From positions 1-59,306 of the forward strand of contig JAFAFW010000019.1 of NCBI GenBank assembly GCA_023423275.1: 59,306 nucleotides of DNA, written 5' to 3'. The stretch is from Pseudomonadota bacterium (GTDB lineage Bacteria; Pseudomonadota; Alphaproteobacteria; Rhizobiales; Hyphomicrobiaceae). This document shows positions 15,474 to 25,246 of the stretch, one piece after another. Both the position numbers and the translations under genes were made by a program. The notes under the pieces were generated by a model that was not told where the DNA came from, did no database searches, and saw only the letters and a list, made by a program, of their open reading frames with translations. The first letter of the stretch is position 1, and each line of letters begins with the position of its first letter.

Positions 15474-16436
15474 CTACTCGTCAGGCCCGTGCCGGGAACC
15501 AAGGGTCGCACCGACATGAAGCTCTCCGCGTGCAGTTGCCATGCCTTCCTGACGGTGACGCTCGCGGTAACGCGCCCGTTGTTCGTCGCTGCGCTCCCCA
15601 TGGCAGGCGGGACAACTGACTCCGGCTTCGTAAAGATCGGATCGGCGGTCAGTCTCGCTTAACGGTCGCCGGCACGCGCGGCACAGGGCATAAGTGCCCG
15701 GTGCAAGACCGTGGCCGACCGCGACGCGTTCGTCGAATACGAAGCACTCGCCTTGCCAGAGGCTTTGTTCCTGAGGGACGGATTCGAGATATTTCAGGAT
15801 CCCGCCGTCAAGGTGATAGACGTTGTCCAGACCTTCTGATCGCAGGAAGGCTGTCGACTTCTCGCAACGGATTCCGCCGGTGCAGAACATTGCAATTTTC
15901 GGCGTTTTGCCATCTTGCAGAAGGCGTTCGCGCTCGGCCCGAAACCATGCTGGAAAATCGCGGAAGCTTTTCGTCTGCGGATTGATCGCGCCCTGAAAGG
16001 TGCCAACGGCCACCTCATAGTCATTGCGCGTGTCGATGAGGATCGTGTCCGGCTCGCGGATCAGTCGGTTCCAATCCTCGGGCGCAACATAGTGGCCGGC
16101 ATTTTTCCCGGGATCGATGTTCGGCTCACCCATGGTCACGATCTCGCGCTTGATCCGAACTTTCATGCGGTAGAACGGCTGCGTTTTGGCGCGCGAGAAC
16201 TTCACCTCAAGATTGGTTTCTCCGAGCAGTTCGCGGATGTGACCGAGGACCTGCTCAATGGCGCGATCCGATCCTGCAATGGTTCCGTTGATCCCTTCGT
16301 GGGCGAGCAGCAGCGTGCCTTTGAGGCCTTGAGAGCAACACAGACTTGCCAAAGGAGCGCAAATTTTTACGCAATCTTCGATGTGGCTGAACTTATAGAG
16401 CGCGGCAACGCAGATCGGAAAGCTCGGTTCATTCAT
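15474..16436 (-). CDS. trhO: tRNA uridine(34) 5-hydroxylase TrhO (rhodanese domain, YceA family)
   Basis: 320 residues. The N-terminal acylphosphatase-like domain (KGTLLLAHEGINGTIAGS) is followed by a rhodanese domain with the catalytic cysteine in MFCTGGIRCEKS and a C-terminal zinc-like CRACRRPLS...CPACHGE. This is the arrangement of TrhO, which hydroxylates U34 of some tRNAs using oxygen. ATG 16436 (MNEPSFPICVAALYKF) fits family starts; an extension to 16487 lacks homology. It is cytoplasmic and convergent with the anti-sigma gene. Confidence 0.92.
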   Translation of the reverse strand: MNEPSFPICVAALYKFSHIEDCVKICAPLASLCCSQGLKGTLLLAHEGINGTIAGSDRAIEQVLGHIRELLGETNLEVKFSRAKTQPFYRMKVRIKREIVTMGEPNIDPGKNAGHYVAPEDWNRLIREPDTILIDTRNDYEVAVGTFQGAINPQTKSFRDFPAWFRAERERLLQDGKTPKIAMFCTGGIRCEKSTAFLRSEGLDNVYHLDGGILKYLESVPQEQSLWQGECFVFDERVAVGHGLAPGTYALCRACRRPLSETDRRSDLYEAGVSCPACHGERSDEQRARYRERHRQEGMATARGELHVGATLGSRHGPDE

Positions 16437-16784
16437 CTCTGACACATCCGTCAAATAGACCGGACGGCACGCTGGCCGCCGGACCATCAGAGCCTGTTAG
16501 CGAAGACCAGGCTGCAAGACGAGAAAAATATGCTCATTCGTCGAGATGTAGCCATACAGAAGGGCTTCATGATCTGTGGCACTATTCCGCGATCCGGCAG
16601 TCTTCACCTCACCGTGAACGATCCCGGTGATGAACTTGACAACGGTCACGATGTGTCAGATCGCCTGCAGATCTGGACGGGAGCGCGAACCTGCGTCATC
16701 GCTTGTCAGCTACGTACGGCCGGTCGCGCGAGCGGCTCGCTGCGAACCCTTGTCGTGACGTGATCATTCTTTCGAGCTCGCATC
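16437..16784. other. Intergenic stretch without a supported gene
   Basis: 348 bases between divergent trhO and the ABC exporter. It must hold both promoters. A 77-codon open frame on the plus strand (16530-16763) has no recognisable domain, no good Shine-Dalgarno sequence and no signal peptide, so it is not called a gene. Confidence 0.5.
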
Positions 16785-18527
16785 GTGACTGATACCCCAT
16801 CCCTGCTTCGCCGTTTCTTCTCCTACTACCGGCCATACAAGCGATTGTTCGTTCTGGACTTCGGCTGCGCGGTCGTGGCCGGCCTGCTGCAGTTGAGCTT
16901 TCCTCTGGCGGTGAAGTATTTCATCGACGAACTGTTGCCGGGGCAGAATTGGGGGCTGATCCTGGCCTGTGCCGTCGCCTTGCTGGCTGTCTATGTCGTC
17001 AATGCCGGGCTGATGGCGATCGTGATCTATTGGGGACACGCACTCGGTATCAGCATCGAGACCGATATGCGGACTCAGGTCTTCGATCACCTGCAGAAAC
17101 TGTCGTTCCGCTTCTTCGACAATACGCAGACCGGCCATCTGATCACGCACGTCACCAAGGATCTCGAAGAGGTTGGCGAGATCGCCCATCACGGCCCCGA
17201 GGATGTGTTCATTGCCGTGATGACCTTCATCGGTGCGTTCCTGCTGATGTTCGCCGTGCAATGGAAGCTGGCGCTCATCAGCGCTGTCGTCGTCCCGTTC
17301 ATGACATGGCTGGTTGCGCGCTACGGCGCGCGTATGACGCAGAATTGGGAGCGCTTGTTCCGGCAGGTGGGCAATTTTAATACGCGGATCGAGGAGAGCG
17401 TCGGCGGCATTCGCGTCGTCAAGGCATTCGCAAACGAGGACCACGAGCGCCGCCTGTTCGCGCGCGATAACGAGAGCTACAAGACCACCAAGCTCAATGC
17501 TTACGCGTACATGACGGCGAGCAGCACGCTGACGTTCCTGAGCACGCGGCTCGTGCAACTCATTGTGATGGTCATGGGCGCCTGGTTCGTCATCACCGGT
17601 GAGCTCACCTATGGCGGCCTTGTGGGCTTCATTCTCTTGATCGATGCGTTTTTGCGCCCGATCGACAAGATCATCTCTGTGCTGGAGAGCTATCCGAAGG
17701 GCATTGCCGGGTTCAGGCGGTATACGCGCCTCATGGATACCGCGCCCGATATCGCCGACAAGCCGGGAGCCATCAGCTCTCCGCGTCTCAAGGGAGACAT
17801 CGTCTTCAAGGACGTCGATTTCGGTTATTCAGATCATCGCAAAATTCTGTCCGGGCTGAACCTGTCCATCGGCAGCGGCGAGACGTTGGCGCTGGTTGGT
17901 CCGTCCGGAGCCGGCAAGACGACGATCTGCTCTCTGGTGCCGCGCTTCTATGAGATTGACGCCGGTTCCATTACGATCGACGGCATTGATATCCGCGATA
18001 TGACCCAGGCCTCATTGCGGGCCCAGATCGGCATCGTCCAGCAGGATGTCTTCCTCTTCGGCGGATCCCTGCGCCAGAACATCCTTTATGGAAACCTGGA
18101 TGCCACGGAAGCGGAGATCGTTGACGCCGTACGGCGCGCGAATCTGGATACGCTGATTGCCTCGCTACCCGACGGCCTCGATACGATTGTCGGCGAAAGA
18201 GGGATCAAGCTCTCGGGCGGACAAAAGCAGCGTGTGGCGATTGCCCGTATTTTCCTGAAGAATCCGCCGATCCTGATCCTGGACGAGGCAACCTCGGCTC
18301 TGGACAGCGCGACGGAGCTGGCTATTCAGCAATCATTGGGGGAGCTATCCGCCGGCCGGACTACTTTGATCATCGCCCACCGGCTTGCCACCATCCAGCA
18401 TGCGGACCGGATTGCGGTCATCGACGAGGGCGGCATTGTTGAGGAGGGGAGCCACGCCGACCTGATGGCGCACGATAGCAGTTATGCTCGATTGCACCGC
18501 GCACAGTTCGGCTTGATGACAGCCTGA
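16785..18527 (+). CDS. ABC exporter, fused membrane and ATPase domains (MsbA-like)
   Basis: 580 residues. An exporter-type membrane domain with six segments (about 15-310) is followed by an ATPase domain: Walker A GPSGAGKT (about 371-378), signature LSGGQKQRVAIAR, Walker B ILILDEATSALDS and the H-loop IIAHRL. The closest general resemblance is to MsbA/lipid or multidrug half-exporters that work as homodimers. The start is GTG 16785. It is convergent with the TonB receptor gene, and a strong bidirectional hairpin separates them. A siderophore-export role is possible from location but unsupported. Confidence 0.92.
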   Translation: MTDTPSLLRRFFSYYRPYKRLFVLDFGCAVVAGLLQLSFPLAVKYFIDELLPGQNWGLILACAVALLAVYVVNAGLMAIVIYWGHALGISIETDMRTQVFDHLQKLSFRFFDNTQTGHLITHVTKDLEEVGEIAHHGPEDVFIAVMTFIGAFLLMFAVQWKLALISAVVVPFMTWLVARYGARMTQNWERLFRQVGNFNTRIEESVGGIRVVKAFANEDHERRLFARDNESYKTTKLNAYAYMTASSTLTFLSTRLVQLIVMVMGAWFVITGELTYGGLVGFILLIDAFLRPIDKIISVLESYPKGIAGFRRYTRLMDTAPDIADKPGAISSPRLKGDIVFKDVDFGYSDHRKILSGLNLSIGSGETLALVGPSGAGKTTICSLVPRFYEIDAGSITIDGIDIRDMTQASLRAQIGIVQQDVFLFGGSLRQNILYGNLDATEAEIVDAVRRANLDTLIASLPDGLDTIVGERGIKLSGGQKQRVAIARIFLKNPPILILDEATSALDSATELAIQQSLGELSAGRTTLIIAHRLATIQHADRIAVIDEGGIVEEGSHADLMAHDSSYARLHRAQFGLMTA

Positions 18528-18533
18528 CATGGG

Positions 18534-18562
18534 CGCCTCACGGAATTTCGTCCCGTGAGGCG
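18534..18562. terminator. Bidirectional terminator between ABC exporter and TonB receptor genes
   Basis: CGCCTCACGG (18534-18543) and CCGTGAGGCG (18553-18562) form a perfect 10-bp stem with a 9-base loop between convergent genes. Confidence 0.65.
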
Positions 18563-18578
18563 TGCAGGATCGTGAAGA

Positions 18579-20888
18579 TCAGAACTTCCCGAGCAGCGTG
18601 ACGCCAACCAATTGCTCGTCGCCGACAGTGGCCTGAGATTGCACGCCGGAAGATGTGCTGATGCTGGTGACGTACTTCTCATCGAATACGTTCTTGGCAA
18701 ACAGCGTGAGCGTGTAGTTCTCCCATTCCCAGCCGATCCGCGCATCGACGAGCGTATAGCCGTCGACGAAGCGCAAAGAGGTGTTTCCGACATCGCCGCC
18801 GCTGTAATAGCCGTCCGTGTAACGTAGATTGGCGCCCGCGAACCAGCCGGTCTCGTGCTTATACATGCCGCCCACGGCGATCGTATAAGCTGGGGCTTCC
18901 GGGAATTTGTTGCCGCTGAAATTGCCGTCCGGCGAGTTGAAGCTGTCGAATTCCGTCCGCATCAAGCCGAGCGAGCCGTAGAGCTGCAGCGGTGGAATGG
19001 GCCGCCAGCGCGCTTCGAATTCCGCGCCGTAAGCATGTGAACTCTTGGCGTTCTGAATATAAGAAACAGGAAATTCGAAGACCGTCTCATCGAACGCCAC
19101 CTGCTGATTTTTATAATCGTAGTAGAAGAAGTTTGCATTGAACGACAGTTTCTCATTGAGCCACGTCGAGCGATACGACAACTCATAGGAGTCGAGATAT
19201 TCCGGCTTGATCGTATTGAACTCGGCCGTCGACAGGCGGAATTCGGTAAATCCGTTGCGATATCCCTTGCTGTAAGTGATGCCGACGGTCTGGTCGCGAG
19301 TGAGATCGTAAGTGAATCCCAGCCGGGGAAGGAACTCGGTGTAGTCATCGGAAAAATTGTTCGAGACGAAAGCGATGTCCGGATCGGCTCCTCCAAGAAC
19401 ACTGTATGGATTAAGGAGGATCATGCCGTCCGACTTGCTCTTCACCTCATCGTGCAGAAGACGGCCGCCGCCAATAAATGCGAACCTGTCCAAGAAACGA
19501 TAACGCAGGTCGGCATAGGCAGCCACGCTGCGCGTATCCGCGTCTGTGAAGAGATCTTGAATCGGGACCGAAAAGGCTGTGTCGAGTGAGTCGTTCTTGT
19601 AGGCGAACGATCCGTAGAAAAGACCGATGACGCCGGAAAGCCCGTTGCCACGGTTTTCAATTTCAAGCCGCAGATCCTGAGTGAAATCACCGCCATCTCG
19701 GGTGACCTCGCGCTGCAGCAGGCTGCTCGGAGCCGAGCCGATATCGGTCTCGGTGTCAGCGTAGGACGTGATCGACCTGATCTTCAGACCCGGTTGCAGC
19801 ATGTACCCGATATCGCTGATGTAGTTAGCTGTTTTCGTTTCGCGAAAATCGATCGATGCGTTGGCGTCGAGAACGCGATCGTAGAATGGCGGAGTTACCG
19901 ATAGTACGGCCGGACGATCCTGAACGTGAGCGATGGTGAACAGTGCGCTCAGTCCGGGGAGACTGTCGGGTTCGATCAGAAGTTTGCCGCGGATCGTCCC
20001 CAGCTTATCTTCATCGAGACGATTGTTTTCGGGGTTTTCATAAGAGATGTCGTGATTGCGCTCGAAAACCTGACCCGAAATACGCAAAGCCGATTGGCCT
20101 GCAACGATCGGCGTGTTGACGACAAACCCGCCACTTTTCAAATCCTGACCGCCGGCCGTGGCCTCGAAAATCACCTCCGGTTTATAGGTGGGATCGTTGG
20201 TCTTGATGAACACGCTGCCCGCAAGCGAGTTGCGCCCCTGCAGCGCCGATTGCGGACCACGAAGGACCTCGACCTGCTCGACGTCCCATAAGCCGCGAGC
20301 GCCACGGCGCGTGGCTTCAGGGTTCTGGGTCGCACCATCGATGACGACGGAAATGAGCGGCGCGGCTGATGGATTCTGGTTTTGCGTCAGGCCCTCGGAA
20401 TTGAGACCGCGAATCGTGAAACCGGAGTTGCCCTGGGAACCTTTGGTGGCGAGCACGTTGGCCTGCGTATTGAGCGCGCCTTGAAGATCCTCGATCTGCT
20501 CCTGGCGAATCTGTTCTCCAGTGACGATGCCGATACTCGTCGTGGTATCGCGCAGCGTGCGAACCATCTTTTCGCCCTCAACCACGAGACCCGGCAAACC
20601 CGCTCCGGCGACAGCCGTGGAAGGCCCTGGAGTTGCCGCAGCAGGACTCGAACCGGCCGCTCGCAGCCTTTCCTTCTGAATATTGCGCTTTGCCGGCCTC
20701 GCCTCGACCACGATGCCGGGCAGCTGCATCGTGACTGGTGACGTCTCGCTCTCGGGAACCGGCTGTGCCTGCCCCGCCGCTGCAGGCGGCTGAGCGGGCG
20801 GCAACTGTTGAGCATGCACATACGAAACGCAAAGAAATGGACCGAACATCATGGACATCATGATGCTGGCTGGCCGCACGTAATGCAT
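18579..20888 (-). CDS. TonB-dependent outer-membrane receptor (siderophore type)
   Basis: About 769 residues. A signal peptide (MHYVRPASIMMSMMFGPFL to YVHAQ) is followed by a Pro/Ala-rich spacer, a plug domain (about 105-220: SGFTIRGLNSEG, EVLRGPQSALQGRNSLAGSV) and a 22-strand barrel ending GVTLLGKF with terminal Phe. A TonB-box candidate is GIVVEAR (around 60) or GLVVEGE (around 100). ATG 20888 is preferred for the signal peptide; an in-frame ATG at 20963 adds 25 residues with no better Shine-Dalgarno sequence. It is divergent from the siderophore-reductase/importer operon, giving a complete uptake route across both membranes. Confidence 0.92.
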   Translation of the reverse strand: MHYVRPASIMMSMMFGPFLCVSYVHAQQLPPAQPPAAAGQAQPVPESETSPVTMQLPGIVVEARPAKRNIQKERLRAAGSSPAAATPGPSTAVAGAGLPGLVVEGEKMVRTLRDTTTSIGIVTGEQIRQEQIEDLQGALNTQANVLATKGSQGNSGFTIRGLNSEGLTQNQNPSAAPLISVVIDGATQNPEATRRGARGLWDVEQVEVLRGPQSALQGRNSLAGSVFIKTNDPTYKPEVIFEATAGGQDLKSGGFVVNTPIVAGQSALRISGQVFERNHDISYENPENNRLDEDKLGTIRGKLLIEPDSLPGLSALFTIAHVQDRPAVLSVTPPFYDRVLDANASIDFRETKTANYISDIGYMLQPGLKIRSITSYADTETDIGSAPSSLLQREVTRDGGDFTQDLRLEIENRGNGLSGVIGLFYGSFAYKNDSLDTAFSVPIQDLFTDADTRSVAAYADLRYRFLDRFAFIGGGRLLHDEVKSKSDGMILLNPYSVLGGADPDIAFVSNNFSDDYTEFLPRLGFTYDLTRDQTVGITYSKGYRNGFTEFRLSTAEFNTIKPEYLDSYELSYRSTWLNEKLSFNANFFYYDYKNQQVAFDETVFEFPVSYIQNAKSSHAYGAEFEARWRPIPPLQLYGSLGLMRTEFDSFNSPDGNFSGNKFPEAPAYTIAVGGMYKHETGWFAGANLRYTDGYYSGGDVGNTSLRFVDGYTLVDARIGWEWENYTLTLFAKNVFDEKYVTSISTSSGVQSQATVGDEQLVGVTLLGKF

Positions 20889-21040
20889 CCCGGAACCCCA
20901 GACGTTTGAGAGGCGGCCACACGTGAAGCCTGCCCCGCCTATGCACGATGCCTGTCTGGACATGAAAGGAGACCTTTACGCCAAGCGATGCTCGGCGCCA
21001 GCCCGCTCCCCCAAATCACACAGGCTCGATCACTTTGTTG

Positions 21041-21064
21041 ACTAAAATAGTACATAATACTAGT
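21041..21064. promoter_or_regulatory. A/T-rich imperfect dyad in iron-gene divergent promoter
   Basis: ACTA...TAGT ends with an A/T-rich centre, in a 299-base intergenic region otherwise rich in G and C, between the receptor and siderophore-reductase genes. It is a candidate Fur/Irr/RirA-type site or the core promoter itself. It does not match a textbook Fur or ICE box closely. Confidence 0.35.
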
Positions 21065-21187
21065 GCAAAGAAACCACACACATGACAAGCTTGGGCCGGG
21101 CACATCGCGGCGGCTTCCGCGCTGCTGTAAATCAGCGCGTGGGCTTCGGTTGGACTCAGGCCGGGATCCGGAGAGGGAGATCAGCAA

Positions 21188-22267
21188 ATGCCGGAAATCG
21201 GTAGCGGTGCGCTGACCGCGACGTCAGCGGCGCTCGTCGGCATCCCGCCCAACGAGGCGCTGACATATCTGCATGCGGGCGCTCAAGAGCGGGGACTTGC
21301 TTTTGAGAAAATCGACACCGCATTGTGGCATTGCCGGACCCAACTGGGCAGCATTGAGCTTCTGATCGGCGACGAAGTTGCTACGGTCAGAGTGCTTGCG
21401 GAAGGTAGCGATCGTCTGCAAACGCTCCGTGATCTCATCATGCAGCGTATTGCGGCATTGCATCCCGATCTGGCTCGCTCGATTGTTTGGGCCGGCGGCG
21501 CGGTCACCGGAACGCGCCCTCCCAACTTCCGTCTGATGCGCGTTGTCGGGACCAGCCGTATTGCACCGTCGTTTGTCCGCGTCCGTCTCGCTGGTGAAAA
21601 TCTCGAAAGCTTTGGCCAAAGCGGATTGCATTTCCGCTTGCTGCTCGCAGCCAAGGGCGCGACCAGAGTCGAATGGCCGACTGTCGGCGCGAATGGCCAG
21701 ACGATATGGCCGGAGGGCGAGCTTGCGCTGCACCGGCCAGTTTATACGGTCCGCACGATCGACGTTGCTGCTGGATATTTCGATGTCGATGTGTTTCTGC
21801 ACGAGGGTGGTCGCACGTCCGAGTGGGCGACCACGGTCGTCCCGGGGAGTGAGATCGGGATCATGGGGCCGGGAGGCGGCTGGTACCCCGAGGGCGGGTG
21901 GTTGTTATTGGCCGGCGATGAAACCGCGATTCCTGCTATCGCGCGCATTCTGGAAGGGGTTCCCGAGACAACAACGGGTGTCGCCTACATCCAGGTGGCC
22001 TCGCCGTCCGATCGCATGGACCTGCCGCGGAGGATGGGGTTCGATATCACCTGGCTGTATCGCAGCGATCCGGCTTCGACCCTCCGCGAGAAAATTCTGG
22101 CGACGCCGATTCCCGACAGATCGGATCGTTTCGTCTGGTTCGGAGGCGAGTGGACCGACGCGAAGCTGCTGCGCGAACATTTCCGCGATACCGGCAAGCT
22201 GGAGCGATCGCAGTTCAGGATCGCGACCTACTGGACCGCGTCAGCCTCCGAAGAGCCTGCGCCATAA
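21188..22267 (+). CDS. Siderophore-interacting FAD/NAD(P)H reductase (SIP/ViuB family) with DUF2218 N-domain
   Basis: 359 residues. The N-terminal 100 residues look like DUF2218 (TLRDLIMQRIAALHPDL). From 115 on there is the SIP flavoreductase: FAD-binding region LHRPVYTVR, MGPGGGWYP, and the NAD(P)H-side motif AGDETAIPAIARIL, then VWFGGEW. It reduces ferric siderophore in the cytoplasm to release iron. GGAGAGGGAG precedes the ATG. It is first in the operon with the FecBCDE-type importer. Confidence 0.92.
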   Translation: MPEIGSGALTATSAALVGIPPNEALTYLHAGAQERGLAFEKIDTALWHCRTQLGSIELLIGDEVATVRVLAEGSDRLQTLRDLIMQRIAALHPDLARSIVWAGGAVTGTRPPNFRLMRVVGTSRIAPSFVRVRLAGENLESFGQSGLHFRLLLAAKGATRVEWPTVGANGQTIWPEGELALHRPVYTVRTIDVAAGYFDVDVFLHEGGRTSEWATTVVPGSEIGIMGPGGGWYPEGGWLLLAGDETAIPAIARILEGVPETTTGVAYIQVASPSDRMDLPRRMGFDITWLYRSDPASTLREKILATPIPDRSDRFVWFGGEWTDAKLLREHFRDTGKLERSQFRIATYWTASASEEPAP

Positions 22268-22323
22268 GGCGCCCTGGAGGTAGAACGATTCTCCCGTACC
22301 AATTGGAAGTTCGCAGGTTAGGA

Positions 22324-23271
22324 ATGACAAATCTCTGCAGATTTATTGCGCTGATAGGCGGTCTCGCCGCGCTGGCTTTTTGGGCTACGTCCGCGTCAGC
22401 CTGCGAAGGCCAGCGCCTGGAGAGCGCAAGCATCTTCAATGCGCCGCTGTGCGTTCCCGCTCAGCCGAAGCGTGTGGTGGTGCTCGATCCAACGCTCAGC
22501 CTCGGCGTCGGAATGGATGTCGGTTTGCCGATCGTCGGTGCGCCGCTCGACCTGATGAGTAACGAGGGCCTCAAGCAGCGGGCGGAAGCAAAGGGCATCA
22601 CCAGCATCGGGGTGGTGATGGAGCCAAGCCTCGAACGCATCGTTGCCCTGAAGCCTGACCTGATCGTTGGGTTCACCGGGAGTGCGTCCCTGGCGGCGAG
22701 CATCTATCCGCAGTTGTCGCAGCTTGCCCCTACGTTGCTGGAGACCGGCATCGACTGGCGCGCGTTCTACACCACACTGGCGACACTGACCGGACGGCAA
22801 GGCGAGGTGACGGAGACGTTGCGGGCTTACGAGACGCGTCTGTCAGACATTCGCGCTCGCATGCCCAACATCACCGTCTCGATTCTCAGGATCACGTCGT
22901 GGGACTTTCAGCTCTACCTCGACGCCCCGCGGTCCTATGCCCCGTTCGCGGTTGCCCGAGAGGCGGGCCTGAAGCGCTCCGCATATGAGACCACGTCGGA
23001 TCCGAGCCTCAGCATGATGCGTCCCGACTGGGAAGATCTGGCTCAACTCAATGGTGATGTGCTGCTCTATATTGTCGGCGGTACGAACGATTCGGATGTC
23101 AGCGGCCGCCACGAGGAGGTGATTTCGAACCCCTTGTGGAAGATGCTGCCTGCCGTCAAGAACAAGCGCGTTTATCGGGTCGATCATGCAACCTGGATGG
23201 AATTCAACGGCCTCGCCTCGGCCCACCGTGTATTGGACGATCTCGAGCGCTACGTGATCGGCAAACCGTGA
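22324..23271 (+). CDS. Iron-siderophore ABC transporter substrate-binding protein (FecB/FhuD family)
   Basis: 315 residues with a Sec signal peptide (MTNLCRFIALIGGL to TSASA). The mature part has PKRVVVLDP, SLERIVALKPDLIVGF and a long inter-lobe helix, all typical of class III binding proteins for ferric siderophores. ATG 22324 follows AGGA; the longer frame from 22150 overlaps the reductase gene. It ends in a 4-base GTGA overlap with the first permease. It acts in the periplasm between the TonB receptor and FecCD. Confidence 0.92.
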   Translation: MTNLCRFIALIGGLAALAFWATSASACEGQRLESASIFNAPLCVPAQPKRVVVLDPTLSLGVGMDVGLPIVGAPLDLMSNEGLKQRAEAKGITSIGVVMEPSLERIVALKPDLIVGFTGSASLAASIYPQLSQLAPTLLETGIDWRAFYTTLATLTGRQGEVTETLRAYETRLSDIRARMPNITVSILRITSWDFQLYLDAPRSYAPFAVAREAGLKRSAYETTSDPSLSMMRPDWEDLAQLNGDVLLYIVGGTNDSDVSGRHEEVISNPLWKMLPAVKNKRVYRVDHATWMEFNGLASAHRVLDDLERYVIGKP

Positions 23272-24269
23272 ATATCCCGATCGACCGGCGCGCTGCGTGG
23301 CTTCCCGTGCTTGTCCTGGCACTTGCCGTGCTTGCCGTGTGGGCGCTGACAGTCGGGTCTTCGCACATCGCCTTCGGCCGTGTGGTCGAAGCACTTTGGA
23401 ATCCTGGCGATGCGCGTGAGGATCTTGTCATCTGGACGGTCCGGATGCCGCGCGTCGTGGCCGCCATCGCCATCGGTGCGGCGCTTGCCACGGCCGGAGC
23501 CATCATGCAGGCCGTGACCGGCAACCCTCTGGCTGAGCCCGGGCTTCTCGGCATCAATGCCGGCGCGGCATTTGCCGTTGTCGTGACGATCGTGATGTTC
23601 GACAACGTGGCGGTCTATGGCCTCGTGTGGGCGGCATTCCTGGGCGCCGGTCTGGCCGCTGTCATTGTTTACGTCCTGGGTTCTGCTGGACGTGCTGGAG
23701 CGACACCGGTTCGGCTGATTCTGGCTGGTGTGGTCGTCTCCACATTCCTGGGATCAATCACCGCCGCCATCCTGACCCTCGACGCGCAGACGCTCGATGC
23801 TGTGCGCCTCTGGACCGCCGGTTCGCTGCGTGGACGGACATTGTCGGATATCGTCCCCGTGTTGCCCTACGTTGGGCTGGCCCTGGCCGCAGCGATGCTC
23901 ACACGCAGCCAGTATACGGCCCTCAGTCTCGGCTCCAGTGTCGCCCAGAGCCTTGGGCAGAACCAGGCCGTGTGGCGCGGTATCGCCGCGCTCATCGTCG
24001 TTGGTCTGGCTGGGGGATCGGTCGCGATTGCCGGACCGGCCGGTTTCGTCGGATTGGTCGTGCCGCATCTGGCGCGATTATCGGTCGGCGTCGATTACCG
24101 TTGGATATTACCGTTTAGCGCGATTGGTGGGGCCCTCTTGACCATCATTGCTGATACGGTCCCGCGCGCGCTCCTGGGTCTGGATGTGCCGATCGGCGTC
24201 ACTCTCGCGCTCGTGGGCGCACCCTATTTTATCTGGCTTGTCCGGCGTCGTAGAGGGCAACCGGCATGA
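23268..24269 (+). CDS. Iron-siderophore ABC transporter permease 1 (FecCD family)
   Basis: 333 residues, starting at GTG 23268 inside the preceding stop. FecCD permease signature: WTVRMPRVVAAIAIGAALATAGAIMQAVTGNPLAEPGLLGINAGA, and GPAGFVGLVVPHLARLSVG near the ATPase contact. About 9-10 membrane segments. It forms a heterodimer with the next gene's product. It has 4-base overlaps at both ends. Confidence 0.93.
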   Translation: MNIPIDRRAAWLPVLVLALAVLAVWALTVGSSHIAFGRVVEALWNPGDAREDLVIWTVRMPRVVAAIAIGAALATAGAIMQAVTGNPLAEPGLLGINAGAAFAVVVTIVMFDNVAVYGLVWAAFLGAGLAAVIVYVLGSAGRAGATPVRLILAGVVVSTFLGSITAAILTLDAQTLDAVRLWTAGSLRGRTLSDIVPVLPYVGLALAAAMLTRSQYTALSLGSSVAQSLGQNQAVWRGIAALIVVGLAGGSVAIAGPAGFVGLVVPHLARLSVGVDYRWILPFSAIGGALLTIIADTVPRALLGLDVPIGVTLALVGAPYFIWLVRRRRGQPA

Positions 24270-25246
24270 TCCGAACCGAGGTCACCCTGCTGGTTTTCGT
24301 TGCGGTGCTGCTCATCCTTGCCCTTGCGCTGGGCGACCAGAAGATCCTGCCTGAGCATGTACTCGGCGCGCTGCTCGGCAACGATCAGACACCTGTCGAG
24401 GCCGTCACGATCGTCCGCGACCTGCGGTTGCCCCGCGCGCTGATGGCCGTGCTGGTCGGTGCGGCGCTGGCGACGGCCGGTGCTCTTTCTCAGGCAATCT
24501 TGCGCAATCCGCTGGCCGAGCCAGGGCTGCTTGGCATCAATGCAGGCGCCGCACTCGCAGCTGTCATCGTCATTATCAAACTGGATATCGTTTCGGCTTA
24601 TGCGCTTCCGTTCCTGACGTTTGCCGGGGCTCTTGTTATGTCGGCCGCGATCTATGCACTGGCCTGGCGCGAAGGAACGTCATCCCTCAACATCATACTG
24701 ATCGGCGTCGGTCTCTCCGCTCTGGCCGGAGCGGCGGCGCAGTTCATTGCGGTGTTCGGTGAGATTGCGGCTCTCCAGCGTGCGATGGTCTGGCTTGCCG
24801 GCAGTCTCCAAGACAGCCGCTGGATCAAGGTCCAGACACTGCTCATCTGGCTCGTGATTCCGTTCGCGGCCGTGTGGATGGCATCGCGTGAGCTGGATCT
24901 CATCGCGCTGGGTGATGACGTAGCCGCTGGACTGGGGCAGCCTGTCGAGTGGGTGCGGGGCCTCATGGTTCTGGCCTGCGCTGTGATCTCGGGAGCAGCC
25001 GTCGCCAGCGCTGGTTTGGTCGCCTTTGTCGGACTGGCGGCACCCCATCTCGCGCGACGCCTGGTCGGGCGGCGGCATCATCGCCTGATTCCCGCCGCAG
25101 CGCTGATGGGCGGTCTGATGGTGCTGGCGGCCGACATCGTGGCTCGGCAGGCGATGCCGCCGCTGCAATTGCCGGTCGGGCTGGTCACGGCGATGCTGGG
25201 TGCGCCGTTCTTCGGCTTTCTGCTCTGGAGGCGGCGCCATGACTAG
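24266..25246 (+). CDS. Iron-siderophore ABC transporter permease 2 (FecCD family)
   Basis: 326 residues with the same family pattern as its neighbour: RDLRLPRALMAVLVGAALATAGALSQAILRNPLAEPGLLGINAGAAL and AGLVAFVGLAAPHLARRLVG. The ATG overlaps the first permease by 4 bases and the ATPase gene begins 8 bases before its stop. The two permeases look like an old duplication, as usual for this transporter class. Confidence 0.93.
   Translation: MIRTEVTLLVFVAVLLILALALGDQKILPEHVLGALLGNDQTPVEAVTIVRDLRLPRALMAVLVGAALATAGALSQAILRNPLAEPGLLGINAGAALAAVIVIIKLDIVSAYALPFLTFAGALVMSAAIYALAWREGTSSLNIILIGVGLSALAGAAAQFIAVFGEIAALQRAMVWLAGSLQDSRWIKVQTLLIWLVIPFAAVWMASRELDLIALGDDVAAGLGQPVEWVRGLMVLACAVISGAAVASAGLVAFVGLAAPHLARRLVGRRHHRLIPAAALMGGLMVLAADIVARQAMPPLQLPVGLVTAMLGAPFFGFLLWRRRHD

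Noticed and set aside
16530..16763. 77-residue open frame between trhO and the ABC exporter
   Set aside because: No domain, no signal peptide and no good Shine-Dalgarno sequence. Random frames of this size are frequent in high-GC DNA.
21100..21187. Cobalamin riboswitch ahead of the siderophore reductase
   Set aside because: TonB receptors and FecCD-type importers raised the idea of B12 uptake. No B12-box-like sequence or matching fold was found, and the SIP reductase indicates iron.
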